Source: Sthenelais limicola (lineage: Eukaryota > Annelida > Polychaeta > Phyllodocida > Sigalionidae). Taken from it: a stretch of 64,000 nucleotides of DNA. Positions 47,044 to 57,400 of this stretch are shown piece by piece (position 1 is the first letter of the stretch; each line of letters begins with the position of its first letter). The stretch lies in the NCBI GenBank assembly GCA_942159475.1, contig OW804097.1, positions 109,616,582-109,680,581 of the forward strand, given 5' to 3'. The translations under genes were made by a program, and so were the position numbers. The notes beneath the pieces are model-generated. The model was not told where the DNA came from, ran no database searches, and saw only the letters and a list, made by a program, of their open reading frames with translations.

Positions 47044-49899
47044 ATGCCTGAAGTTAAAATTGTAAACTTTGCTGATATTAAAAATGTAAAAGGTATAAAA
47101 ATTCTCCAATATAATATTAGATCGCTACTCCCCAAAATAGATATAGTAAGGAATGAAATTATGTGCCTTAATATTGACATAGTCGTCTTTATGGAATCCT
47201 GGTTAAGTGACTTGGTACCTGACAATATGATTTACTGTAAAGGATATAGACTCCTTAGACTGGATAGACCCTCCCATAAAAGAGGAGGTGGAATTTGCTG
47301 TTATGTAAGGGATGACTTTAAATTTGTAACAGAGATCTCTGAAAATAGCATGAGTATAGATGGTGAAATACTGAATATGTATATTTATAAGGATAATGTA
47401 CCTAAAATTAAACTCATTTTGGCCTATAGAATTCCGAATGGAAATGTTTGTAATTTCATTACAGAAACAGAGCGTGTATTAGGGAACTGTGTAAATGACA
47501 ATGATAATAATGTAATTGTCTGTGGCGACCTCAATATAGATATGTTTGTGAAAGATAATAAAAGCAAAAGCCTTATAGACTTTGCTAGCAAACATAGCTT
47601 TACTATTGAAAAAACAGGACCAACAAGGCTTGGTATACAAAAAGACTCGCTACTAGATTTATTTTTGATTAGGTCTAAAATAGATCGTACCACCCATGTG
47701 CTTGACTACTCACTTTCAGACCATCAACCTGTAATTACTATCTTAAAAAAGCAAAGTACACCTATTATTAAAACAAGTTTCACTGGCAGGAATTTTAGGA
47801 ACTACAATTACGATAGAATGCAAAATGGCCTCCATTCTAAGGAATGGAGAACATGGTATGAATTAGAAGATCCAAATCAGCTGTGGGATTTTATGTATAC
47901 TAATATTAAGACCTGTATTGATGAAATTGCACCATATCAGACTTTCAAAAATAGGCCGGACAAGCCGAAATGGTATACAAAAGAGCTTACCTTATTACAT
48001 AATGATAGAGAAACAGCGTACAAAAAGGCTAAGAAGACTAAAAAAATTGAGGACATTCAAATTGCTCGTAACTGTAGGAAACTATGCAATCAGACCATAA
48101 GAAGACTTAAAGCAGAATACTATAAAAACCTTCTATGGACACACAAAAAAGACTCTAAAAAGTTCTGGACGGTGCTAGAGGAAGTATCTGGTAAAGATAA
48201 GCCTAGTTTTAATAGTCTTACTATAGATAATAGACAAGTTGAGGGTGTTGAGCTTTCTCAAGCAATGAATAATTTTTACTGCAATGTTGGATTTAATATA
48301 AACAAGAATATCAGGCAAATTGACCGACCGAGAACAGATGAGGTAATAGTGTCCGCATGGAATGATGTACCATTTTCCCAAGCTGATGTACTTGAAAAAA
48401 TTAATGAGATTGATTGTAATAAAAATTCGGGATGCGAGGAAATAAATAGTCGTACCTATCAAGATGCCTTTAAGATTTTACTACCGCATTTAACTTTCCT
48501 AATAAATAAGTGTGTTGAATGTAGTTTATTTCCTAATAAATGGAAAAGTGCTAGAGTTGTTCCGGTCCCAAAGGTTAATATTCCTGTTACGCCATCCGAT
48601 ACTAGACCGATCTCGATATGTCATGTTGCTGGTAAAGTTACAGAAAAACTCATGTTAGATAGACTTAAGAAATTTTTGTATGACAATGATATCCTTAGTA
48701 AACAACAACTTGGTTTTCAATCGGGTCACTCGACCACGGAAGCTCTAGCGGAATATCTCCTTGACTTAAACAAATCATCCTATAGAAATGATTTTATGTT
48801 AACCTGCTTTATAGATCTAAGTAAAGCTTTTGATACTGTGGTGCCTAAAATTCTTATGGAAAAATTATCAGATTGTGGATTGCCCCCTAGAGCTATATCA
48901 TGGTTCGATTCTTACCTCTCCAACAGAAAGCAAAAAGTTGTTATGAATGGGAACGAGTCAGACACACAGAACATTGCCTATGGAGTACCACAAGGTTCTA
49001 TCCTTGGACCGACGCTATTTTTATTGTATGTTAATGATTTAAAATATGTAAATTTAAAGGCTAATATACTGCAATACGCAGATGATACGATCTTATATCT
49101 TGCAACCCCAGACCTAAATGATGGTATTAAAATTATGAATGAGGACCTAGGGAAGTTTGATGACTGGTGTGTTGGTAATAAGTTGCAGGTGAATGCTAAA
49201 AAAACTAAAATTATGGTCTCAGGCAGGAAGAACAAGGTGGATAAGGTAGTGGTAGATGTTCGCCTCAATAATGTTCAACTAGAACAGGTGAAAAGATATG
49301 TTTATCTTGGTATAACGTTTGACCCAAGTACTACTATGGCGTTACAATATAATAATCTGATTAGCCAACTGAATCATAAATTGTTCATCTTTAGGAAAAT
49401 TCGACCTCTCTTAACAAAATTTGCTGCTATAACGATTGCTAAATCAAAACTCCTGTCCATTTTCGACTATAGTCTATTCTGTCTCACCCCCCTTACTGTT
49501 ACACAAATGAAAAAACTCCAAGTTCTCCAAAATAAGGTCCTGAGGGTTGCCTTGCAATGTGATCATTTAACTCCCACTGATGAAATCTACACCACAACAA
49601 AGGTGATGAGGTTAGAAAACAGGATAAAGTTTAATATTAGTAAAATGGCCCATGATGATGTATATGTAAAAGGTCGTGGCGTAAACCCAATCAGAGCCAC
49701 TAGACAAGCTGATGCCCCTACTTTGGAGGGCTTTGCTCCCCGAACTGAAAGAGATAGAAAATGTCTAACAAATCAACTTGCTAGTATATGGAATAATCTT
49801 CCCCCAGAACTTAGAAACACTCGTGACAGGAATTACTTCTGTAGTGCCCTTAAACGGCATATTTTTGCTATACAAGCCAATCCCAATCATATTCCCTAA
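47044..49899 (+). CDS. LINE endonuclease-reverse transcriptase (intact)
   Basis: 951 codons from the first ATG of the frame (an upstream GTG at 46978 is unlikely). The N-terminal APE-type (EEP) endonuclease shows ILQYNIRSL, VFMESWL, VCGDLNID and YSLSDHQPV, the Asn, Glu, Asp/Asn and Ser-Asp-His catalytic blocks. The reverse transcriptase follows: DTRPISICHVAGKVTEKLM, LGFQSGHSTTEAL, FIDLSKAFDTV, GVPQGSILGPTLF and YADDT (the catalytic Asp pair). The C-terminal part has the thumb and connector conserved in CR1-like LINEs (IFDYSLFC, LQNKVLRVALQ, SIWNNLPPELR). Role: nicks genomic target DNA and primes reverse transcription of the element RNA in the nucleus. No stop or frameshift interrupts it. Confidence 0.93.
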   Translation: MPEVKIVNFADIKNVKGIKILQYNIRSLLPKIDIVRNEIMCLNIDIVVFMESWLSDLVPDNMIYCKGYRLLRLDRPSHKRGGGICCYVRDDFKFVTEISENSMSIDGEILNMYIYKDNVPKIKLILAYRIPNGNVCNFITETERVLGNCVNDNDNNVIVCGDLNIDMFVKDNKSKSLIDFASKHSFTIEKTGPTRLGIQKDSLLDLFLIRSKIDRTTHVLDYSLSDHQPVITILKKQSTPIIKTSFTGRNFRNYNYDRMQNGLHSKEWRTWYELEDPNQLWDFMYTNIKTCIDEIAPYQTFKNRPDKPKWYTKELTLLHNDRETAYKKAKKTKKIEDIQIARNCRKLCNQTIRRLKAEYYKNLLWTHKKDSKKFWTVLEEVSGKDKPSFNSLTIDNRQVEGVELSQAMNNFYCNVGFNINKNIRQIDRPRTDEVIVSAWNDVPFSQADVLEKINEIDCNKNSGCEEINSRTYQDAFKILLPHLTFLINKCVECSLFPNKWKSARVVPVPKVNIPVTPSDTRPISICHVAGKVTEKLMLDRLKKFLYDNDILSKQQLGFQSGHSTTEALAEYLLDLNKSSYRNDFMLTCFIDLSKAFDTVVPKILMEKLSDCGLPPRAISWFDSYLSNRKQKVVMNGNESDTQNIAYGVPQGSILGPTLFLLYVNDLKYVNLKANILQYADDTILYLATPDLNDGIKIMNEDLGKFDDWCVGNKLQVNAKKTKIMVSGRKNKVDKVVVDVRLNNVQLEQVKRYVYLGITFDPSTTMALQYNNLISQLNHKLFIFRKIRPLLTKFAAITIAKSKLLSIFDYSLFCLTPLTVTQMKKLQVLQNKVLRVALQCDHLTPTDEIYTTTKVMRLENRIKFNISKMAHDDVYVKGRGVNPIRATRQADAPTLEGFAPRTERDRKCLTNQLASIWNNLPPELRNTRDRNYFCSALKRHIFAIQANPNHIP

Positions 49900-50797
49900 A
49901 CACCCCAACCGTGACGTATCTCGCCATGGTTGAAAATAAATTCATAACTCTGGTCTCATAATAAATATACATAAAATGATATGTAGGTAATGGTGATTTT
50001 CAAAATCCTCCCTTCCCTTATGCTTGTCATGATCGATTGAAACATTGTGTTGACCTGATTCTACACTGTACTGATCCTGATCCGTACTGGTTGCTTTACC
50101 CCCTCTGATCTATGATCTTGTATCCTTTGATCTTGTCCAAAATACCCAGCTGTATATATTAGTCCTCATGTTTAGGACACATGTATGTAATTGATCTTGA
50201 ACTGTCTTCCTGTAAATAATACAAGTTCACCTCTCACTGCTTCATCTAATTTAAATCTCATTTCGACTATAAATGTATCAGCTACTCAACTGTACTATGT
50301 ACTTAAAACGACACAAGATGTACTTATATGACACAAAATCCTTACCCCATCCTGCTGTTATCCGCAATTAGTGTCTGTTATCCGCAACTAGTGTCTTGAA
50401 AACACACCAAGTGATATTCTGTATTGTCAGTGTTATTCTCACCATAATTTTGTCAAGTCTATAATAAATACGGTCTGTATGATTATTTGGTAGTAGTCCC
50501 GGTTGACTCCCCCCCTACTCCAACCTCACCATACTCCCTCCCAAAATAGTGTATACGATACAAAATAGTCAGTAGCTATCACACCCATTCTCATCCCATC
50601 AACACTAACCCACCAAGCTTCACCAAGTAATCATTACTTCATGATTTGTTAATTTATCAAAAAATTTGCTTATGTATATGTCAGTAAACCTCATTCAATA
50701 ATTTACGTTTATCCCTGCTAAGATAAGTTTGAAACACATTGCGTCAGGGCATTACGAAAATCACTTGCATTTGTGAGACCTGTCTTGATGTTTATTG
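49900..50797 (+). other. LINE 3' UTR
   Basis: About 0.9 kb without long open frames between the EN-RT stop and the polyadenylation signal. It includes a near-tandem GTTATCCGCAA-TAGTGTCT at about 50358-50395. Confidence 0.6.
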
Positions 50798-50830
50798 AAT
50801 AAAGACTTTCAAAACGTGAAAAAAAAAAAA
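50798..50830 (+). terminator. polyadenylation signal and poly(A) tail of the LINE
   Basis: AATAAA at 50798-50803 followed 15 bases later by 12 A (50819-50830). The spacing and A-run mark the 3' end of a retrotransposed copy. Confidence 0.85.
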
Positions 50831-50952
50831 GAGTACATGGGACATTCTACACAACTCTTGGGTCAGAACTACTGGGACAGACTATAGCCAGAGGAGGAGG
50901 ATTGGAAGTGAGCGAGATATTGGACTTCTGCTCACTGAGTCACACACCCATG

Positions 50953-52044
50953 TTAGGCCATCAGCTGTACCCCAAAAGAGTGATTTTCATTCCGGATTTT
51001 GGGCACTACTTTTTAGTAGCAGATTCCTATTGCTAATACCCTATATTATAATATCCCAAAAGTTCTCCATGCAATTCCTGCCATATTTTGAGTAATTGGG
51101 CATTGTTTCTAACAGTGCAAAGCCTATGGAGCCAACGGTCTGGCTTCATTTTAATGGTCATTTTAATAGAACATCATTTATTTTATGAATGTTGAATCTT
51201 CGGTCATACCAATGATTTTGTTATTGACTCATGATGACCCGGAATCTTCTGATTCTGAATCTGCCATTTTTAACTTTCTAACTTTTGAGGAATTTTAGTT
51301 CTCCATGTTTGGAAAATAAAATGTAAAAAATTAAATGAATAAATAATAAAAAATATTATCTTCTATATTTAGAATGAAGTGACTGATATCAATCAATAGA
51401 GAATACTGTGCCCTAAAATTGTTTTCTTTTGACCTAAGATGTCAGTGCATTATTTTCAGAGTTATTAGCAAAATGTCTCATAAAGGTCAAGGTCAAAGGT
51501 CATTAATTGTGAGGTATTTTGCAAATAACTCTGAAAATAATGCACTGACATATTAGGTCAAATAAAAACAGTTTTAGGGGACATCATTTCCTATCAATTC
51601 ATATCAGTCACTTGATTCTAAACCCATTAGATAATTTATTCATTGAATAATTATTTAATTTTTTAACTTTTTTTTTTCAAACGTCAATAATTAAAATTCC
51701 TCAAAAATTACAAAGTGGAAATTGGGAGATTCGAAATCAGGAGATTCTGGAGATTTTGAATCAATCATAAAAATTTAGTAGGACCGAGAATTCAACGTTT
51801 ACCAAATAAATGATGGATTAATAAAATTACCATTAAAAATGAAGCCAGACCATAAGCTCCATAGGCTTTGCACTGTCAGATTGATTGCTCATTTTCTCAA
51901 AAACTGGCACGAATATCATGGAGAACTTTTGGGATATTATAATATATAGTATTAGCAATTGGAAACTGGTGTCAAAATGTAGTGCCCAAAATCCGGAACG
52001 AAAATCATTTTCTAGCCATATTCTGAGGCTCAGCTGATGGCCTA
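50953..52044. mobile_element. 1.09-kb fold-back element (long palindrome)
   Basis: The left arm starts TAGGCCATCAGCTG and the right arm ends CAGCTGATGGCCTA. The arms stay similar inward, for example ATATTATAATATCCCAAAAG against CTTTTGGGATATTATAATAT, and TGCATTATTTTCAGAGTTAT against ATAACTCTGAAAATAATGCA. They meet near 51498. Arms are about 520 bp with mismatches. No transposase. It lies 120 bp beyond the LINE tail. Confidence 0.85.
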
Positions 52045-52429
52045 TGTCTCCCACAGCCAGCCAGCACTATAGTATAACTCCCACACAACCAAACCCTTCA
52101 GGCATAAACAACTCAACTAATCCTGTCCTATACTTAGTCCCTGCCTTTCCACACCTAGTTTGTTTGTTGCGTAATCTATTGACATGTTCCTCCTATTCTC
52201 GATAACTGTACTAAGAGGTAAAGAGGGTAAACATGTGGTGGGAGAGATCGTGTCCCTCGCCTCTGAACCCACATTATTCTGGCTCAAGACAGAGCCAGAT
52301 GACAGATCTCAAGAGCAATTACTGTGGCCTCTAGAGTAAACGGAAACCCTAGATTATTATTAATGTTATACAACTTTTATTCAAATATGGGAAAATATAT
52401 ATATAATCAATTCTTAACACAGGCTGGGT

Positions 52430-52506
52430 TCCACCGGAATATCCTACTCCTCTTGGAGGTGATGTACCCAGTGAAAATAAAATCTTAAAAAAAAAAAAAA
52501 AAAAAA
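52430..52506 (+). mobile_element. retroposon 3' end with poly(A)
   Basis: CAGTGAAAATAAAATCTT followed by A18. Same terminal sequence as the minus-strand copy at 23007. The 5' end is not resolved. Confidence 0.6.
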
Positions 52507-53064
52507 TGGTAGATAAAGCAGCTGTGTTGATTATTCTGTTCGGTGTATGATTCTACACAAACAGTGCACCAACAGGCCCGAAATGGAGGATATTAATCTT
52601 TTTAGTCTCTGCATCAGCTTAGGGTAATATTAGAACTCTAAGGCCTCAGGTAGTTATAACCATTGGACTGTTCAAGGCAGTGACGAAGGTAAAATAATTA
52701 ATAAACGATGTTCCCTGCACATGGTAAACATAAGCACCATACTGGGAGTAAGTCCAAAATTGTCCATACTGACAATAGAGTAAATTACTGTGCGAGATGT
52801 TTATAGCCTATACGGTATTACTGGAAGAAAACTCGTGCGGATGCGGCATTATCTTATCCAGATGGTTAATTAGTGTATAGCACCCCCCACTGGGCGGCAC
52901 AACGCCTGGAACCTCAGACCTCAACCACAGTGGGGGAATGACCACCACTTTCATTCTGAGCAGAAGCTAAATTTAGACTGGTACAATAGGGGATGTGTAT
53001 GTGCCACTGCGCATAACAGATGAACTGCATTATGGGATACAACTAAGCTAAATCTGACTTACAC

Positions 53065-53096
53065 CTTGGAGTAAAATACATGTATTTTACTCCAAG
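53065..53096. repeat. perfect 32-bp palindrome
   Basis: CTTGGAGTAAAATACA is followed immediately by its exact reverse complement, with no spacer. Confidence 0.9.
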
Positions 53097-53382
53097 CTTA
53101 CACACACATTCTACCGGATTTTTTTAATCGGCGCGAACAACCAGCAAAATGTTTTCGCCATTAGGATAGCATAAATATGCAAATAAATTAATATTATATA
53201 TTATGTCCAAATGCATGATGGGAAAATTGAAGACGTGTCTAGCCACAAAATGTACAACACATACTTCAATGCGAAATAAAAAATCAGAATAGTGTGAATG
53301 CAAAACCCATGAACTAAAATAAATTAAAAGTAAATGTACAAGATCGTCAATAATAAATTACCAGGGTTCCAATTATGCATAC

Positions 53383-53481
53383 CATTTAAACATATAATTT
53401 CCAATTCCCTTAACATTCATTTAAACATATAATTTCCAATTCCCTTAACATTCATTTAAACATATAATTTCCAATTCCCTG
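53383..53481. repeat. 35-bp tandem repeat, about 2.8 units
   Basis: CATTTAAACATATAATTTCC starts at 53383, 53418 and 53453, with nearly identical units. Confidence 0.9.
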
Positions 53482-53853
53482 ACTCATTACTCATAATAGA
53501 TAATATTATACAATTTTTTATGAAAAAAAAAATAATTTGGTAGACATATTCCTGTAGGTTGAGAGAAGAAGAATAGAGAAGGAAGAAAAAAGATGATCAT
53601 GAAGATATTGGCGTCAAATGATATACTTCTTTTGGCAGTTTTGCGATTCATGTTGACCAGAGATATATATATATACCCATACAATTCTTCTCTTGGGTAT
53701 GACCATAAAGTGCCTTTCTTTCTCTTTTCTGTCTCTCTCCCTTCTTCTCTAGCTCTATTTCTTGGGTATGATCATAAACTGCCTCCCTCTCAGCTCTCCC
53801 GCCCTTGATATAACCATATTAAATGTGTTGATAAGGGCGTAAAGCAACCAATC

Positions 53854-53897
53854 TCACCCACTCACCCACCCACCCACCCACTTACTCACTCACTCAC
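53854..53897. repeat. (CACC/CACT)n microsatellite
   Basis: CTCACCCACCCACCC then ACTCACTCACTCAC. Confidence 0.9.
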
Positions 53898-55360
53898 AAT
53901 TCTTCTCAGGTTCTCCATGACGGACCATCAATGGGTTCTTTTTACTAGCCCAGATCTGCCTTACGTTATACCTGTTACCCTATTCTAATCGCCCACGGGA
54001 AAGTCTACAATGTGTCAAACAATCAACAACTGAATCCAGGTGAAACTCTTCTCCCAAATTATGGTAGCTGAATTTAGGTAGGGAGGTGAAGATGGGGGTA
54101 TTTCAGTAACTTTTTAAAGAATGATTTTAGGAAACCACGTAACAATAATAGTTGACTTGTGTTCCTGCTCCAAATTAAATATTTACTTTGTATGAGATAA
54201 ACCCAAACCACCTATTGTCTAGCCCGATTCCTTTCAGTTTCATTACACCTCCTACGCTTATTTATCACCCACCTTTGGGAAAGTTTACAGAATGTGTCTA
54301 TCAATCAATCAAAAACCAGGTGTCTAATATCCAGGTGAAGTCAATATCATCTCAGGGGTCTTCAATGCCTCCTCCCCTCACAACATGTTAATCATCCTAC
54401 CCGCCCACGCCTCACCTCTCACTGAACCCTCCCACTCTACTTGTTACCATCACTTGATTGTGTGTCACGCCGCAGTAGTAGTAGACGCCCTTGTACCCTT
54501 GTAAAGAGATTATTCAGAAGGTGGAAGTGATTGGGCAATAGTACAGGATTACCAGCAATGGTATTACTGAATCAACAGCCATGTGTCTCACTGAAGGAAT
54601 GTCACTCTTTGAGTCGTTGCCCCCACCCCACCCCACCCCAACACACACACACACATAATGAGATATCATCATATGTTGTATGACGTATTTGTCATCACTT
54701 GTTTTGACTATTAAACGGAGTTGTTGCTCCTTAATTAGGCATGTATGTATCTTATGGTGAACTTGTCATTCATCGTAGTATATAAATTGATGTTAAAAAA
54801 AACCACTTCATTAAACCTGCTGTTGTCTAGTTTTGGTGTTCTACCAACTAAGTTTAATAATTGTTTTAAAATTTAATTATTTTTTTACTGCTTCAATACT
54901 GTATGGAAGACTTGAAAACCTCACATGAAGCTGGAGAAATGTCTTCTCACAAGAAATCAATAATTATAACTGGTGAATAAAACAGTTTAAATACAATATA
55001 ATATAATATACAGGGCGGAATATCTTGTGGATTTAATATTTCAGACTGAAGGTCAAATCGTCATTCAATTAGGTGGTTATTTGAACTAAGTCATCTGGTC
55101 CACCATTATTAATGAATTAAATCTATTTTTATATAGGTCTTATTAAATGTGTATTTCAAGCTAGAGGTGGGGGAGGGGGTGATTTGACATCAGCTACTCT
55201 CGCTTTAAATAAAATCCATCTGACGAATCAAAAAGATAAAATAATTAATTATGACTAGAACGAAAGAAGTATATTATTCCCAACACACCGTACATTACAT
55301 GTGCCTATGAATCATTCATTGATAATAACATATCTGTAGCTCACTAATAGAGTAGATGTA
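53898..55360. other. intergenic, no gene seen
   Basis: Short open frames only. Includes a CCCCA/(AC)n microsatellite near 54630-54656. Confidence 0.5.
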
Positions 55361-55601
55361 TGTGGGTCAGATTTTCAGAAAATGTACAATTCACCTTCAC
55401 CAATCTTTTCAAATAACCCAAATTTCAGACGAAAATAAAGTTCCAAATACAGTTCAGCCTTACCAAACAGATTGCTAGAATCAATGCAATGCCGTATATA
55501 CTCGAATTTACCTAGTATTGACAAAATTGCAGCCTAATTTAACAGAATTTACTAAATGTGTACAGTTGCCAATTGTACATTTTCTGAAAATCTGACCCAT
55601 A
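55361..55601 (+). mobile_element. MITE family A, copy 8 (complete)
   Basis: TA-flanked, about 240 bp, with TGGGTCAGATTTTCAGAAAA and TTTTCTGAAAATCTGACCCA termini. With 3442-3682 it is the best preserved copy. Confidence 0.9.
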
Positions 55602-56811
55602 TAATTTTACTAGCAGGCATGCTTACATAACAAACAGGAAATAAGATAAAAGACAAAACCACTATTGAAATGAACACCCAGTCGCTGATCACGCAGCACA
55701 TGAAATACAAATCTAGGTCATCTATGACAGGGTTAATAACCAATGACCTAATAAAAACGGTTAGTGAAATAGGGGCGACAGGGCCTTGCAATCTACATGT
55801 ACAAGAGTTGTCAAGGCGGATCATGGTGCGTAGTCGATTTCATCCATGGCGAAAAGTTTCTATCCATTACGTAATCTCGGGAAAAGAAAGTTTCCGATCC
55901 TGTTGTTGTCGGTCATGAACTATCACTCAGGATATAAAGGAAATCGACCATGAAATTGTAAAACATTAACGCCCCCCCCCCCATATAATATGTTGTAGGG
56001 AAGTATTTAATATAAGTATAATAAATTTAAGAGCAACTTATTTTATTTATAATAATTTGTTCCTTGATAATGCCGATGGAAGGGCATGAATAAAAGCTGC
56101 TAGACGTTCATACAATTAGTTCAAAATTCAAAAATAATTGTTGCCCTTTAAAATTTAAAAAATAAAAATTCCTGTTTCCATGCGTTAACATTAAAATGAC
56201 TGACATAACAACTCAAAGTATTAGTATATTATCACAAAGGTCGTAGCCTAGGCTAATATCATAATTATGTAATCTACCTCACTACCAGCGCTTGGGAGAA
56301 GACGGGATGATATTTTCTCTAAGGCTAAGCTGTCTAAATATTACACACACCTAATTTCCCCAATAAACAAGTCAAAAGTCCGAAGGGGGAGGGGGATTTA
56401 TAAGTATTGAATTTGTATATCTTGGATTTGAAGTCATACACAATATATATAATTTTTGGGAAAGTTTAAAGTAAAATAACAGATTGATTGATCTCAGATA
56501 ACTCATTAAACTTTGAAATTTGAAAACATAAATACTCCCAATGGCAGTATCGCAGTATACCAATTTTGGAAGGGGAACTTTTACACGATTTCACTTAAAA
56601 TATGAGGACTGACATTCTAGTAGTAGTACTTGTAGTACTAGTAGATGAAGCTGACAGTAGTAAGTAAATCTCTTAGATCGCCTGACATTTCTTCTGACAT
56701 ACCTCAGTTTGGATCTCGTTAGCACAAAAATGCAGGCAAACATTTCAAAACTAACACGCGAGAGGGGGGCTTCGTATTTCAGTTCAAACACATGTCATTT
56801 GCCGGGTAGGG
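55602..56811. other. intergenic or 3' flank of the small minus-strand gene
   Basis: No recognisable gene. Any 3' UTR of the candidate gene at 56812 would lie here. Confidence 0.4.
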
Positions 56812-57279
56812 TTATGGTTTCGCCAGTAAATACTTGACAATGCCTTTTCCCCAACGCTTTCCAAGGCCACAGCCATAGAATGTCAGGGCCACGGACGTGA
56901 CTCCTCGTACTTCTCTTTTCTCAAATGACACCTCCTCTACACTCCCTCTTTTCACTTCAAAAACATCGCATAGAAGGGGGACTTTAAGTCGATTACGACC
57001 CAACCACGATTCCTAACATGTAGTCAGTAGAAATCACCAATCCAATCGGGAGATTTTCATGTAATCGATAGGAATTAGCTACAAGACAAGTTCGGGATGA
57101 GTTTTGCTAAGCGCGACTGCAAAACATACAAACAACATGGCGAACAGTTCTGCGTAGACACATCGGGGTCAAACCATTGCCCGAATTCCTGAGCAAAAAT
57201 CTCCAATCAAACCGACAAAGTGAACTAAAACTGTACTTACCAATATAACTAAAGGTCCATATACGTGTTTAGAAACCAT
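56812..57279 (-). CDS. candidate two-exon gene for a small basic protein (79 aa)
   Basis: Exon one, 57241-57279, begins at an ATG in the context CCGCCAAAATGG and ends at a strong donor GTAAGTAC. Exon two, 56812-57012, follows acceptor ATGTTAG and stays in phase to TAA. The product is about 79 residues: an N-terminus MVSKHVYGPLVIL, a charged middle (VFEVKRGSVEEVSFEKREV) and a basic, partly hydrophobic C-terminus (GKRWGKGIVKYLL). I do not recognise the family. A rival acceptor, TTTTGCAG at 57123, is stronger but leads to an early stop in phase. Prediction rests on splice phase, start context and the promoter-like sequence upstream. Confidence 0.4.
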
Positions 57280-57400
57280 TTTGGCGGTATTTACGTTTCC
57301 ATTCGGGTGGGATACCTTCCGTAACCCACCCCAGACCACTTACAAGACCACAAAATTCACCCCACACCGATACTATAGCACTTCCGTTATGAAGTAGGTC
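57280..57400 (-). promoter_or_regulatory. possible housekeeping promoter of the small gene
   Basis: Upstream of the ATG on the minus strand lie ACGGAAGTG and ACGGAAGG (ETS/GABP-like), and a CCGCCAAAATGG segment resembling a YY1-type start-site motif. No TATA box. It is richer in G+C than its surroundings. Confidence 0.35.

Larger units (their letters stand above)
43822..50830 (+). mobile_element. non-LTR retrotransposon (LINE, APE-type, CR1-superfamily-like) with NADAR and SGNH ORFs
   Basis: About 7 kb on the plus strand. Order: coiled-coil ORF1 start (43921), ORF1 continuation with a NADAR domain (44321), SGNH-like ORF (45781), a 640-nt gap, endonuclease-RT ORF (47044), 3' UTR, AATAAA and a 12-A tail. 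The 5' boundary is a guess; I could not find a target-site duplication of the sequence after the tail. ORF1 has one frame break; the two later ORFs are uninterrupted, so the copy is young. The clade is inferred from an APE-type endonuclease, no RNase H domain seen, and an ORF1 with CR1-like features. Confidence 0.85.
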
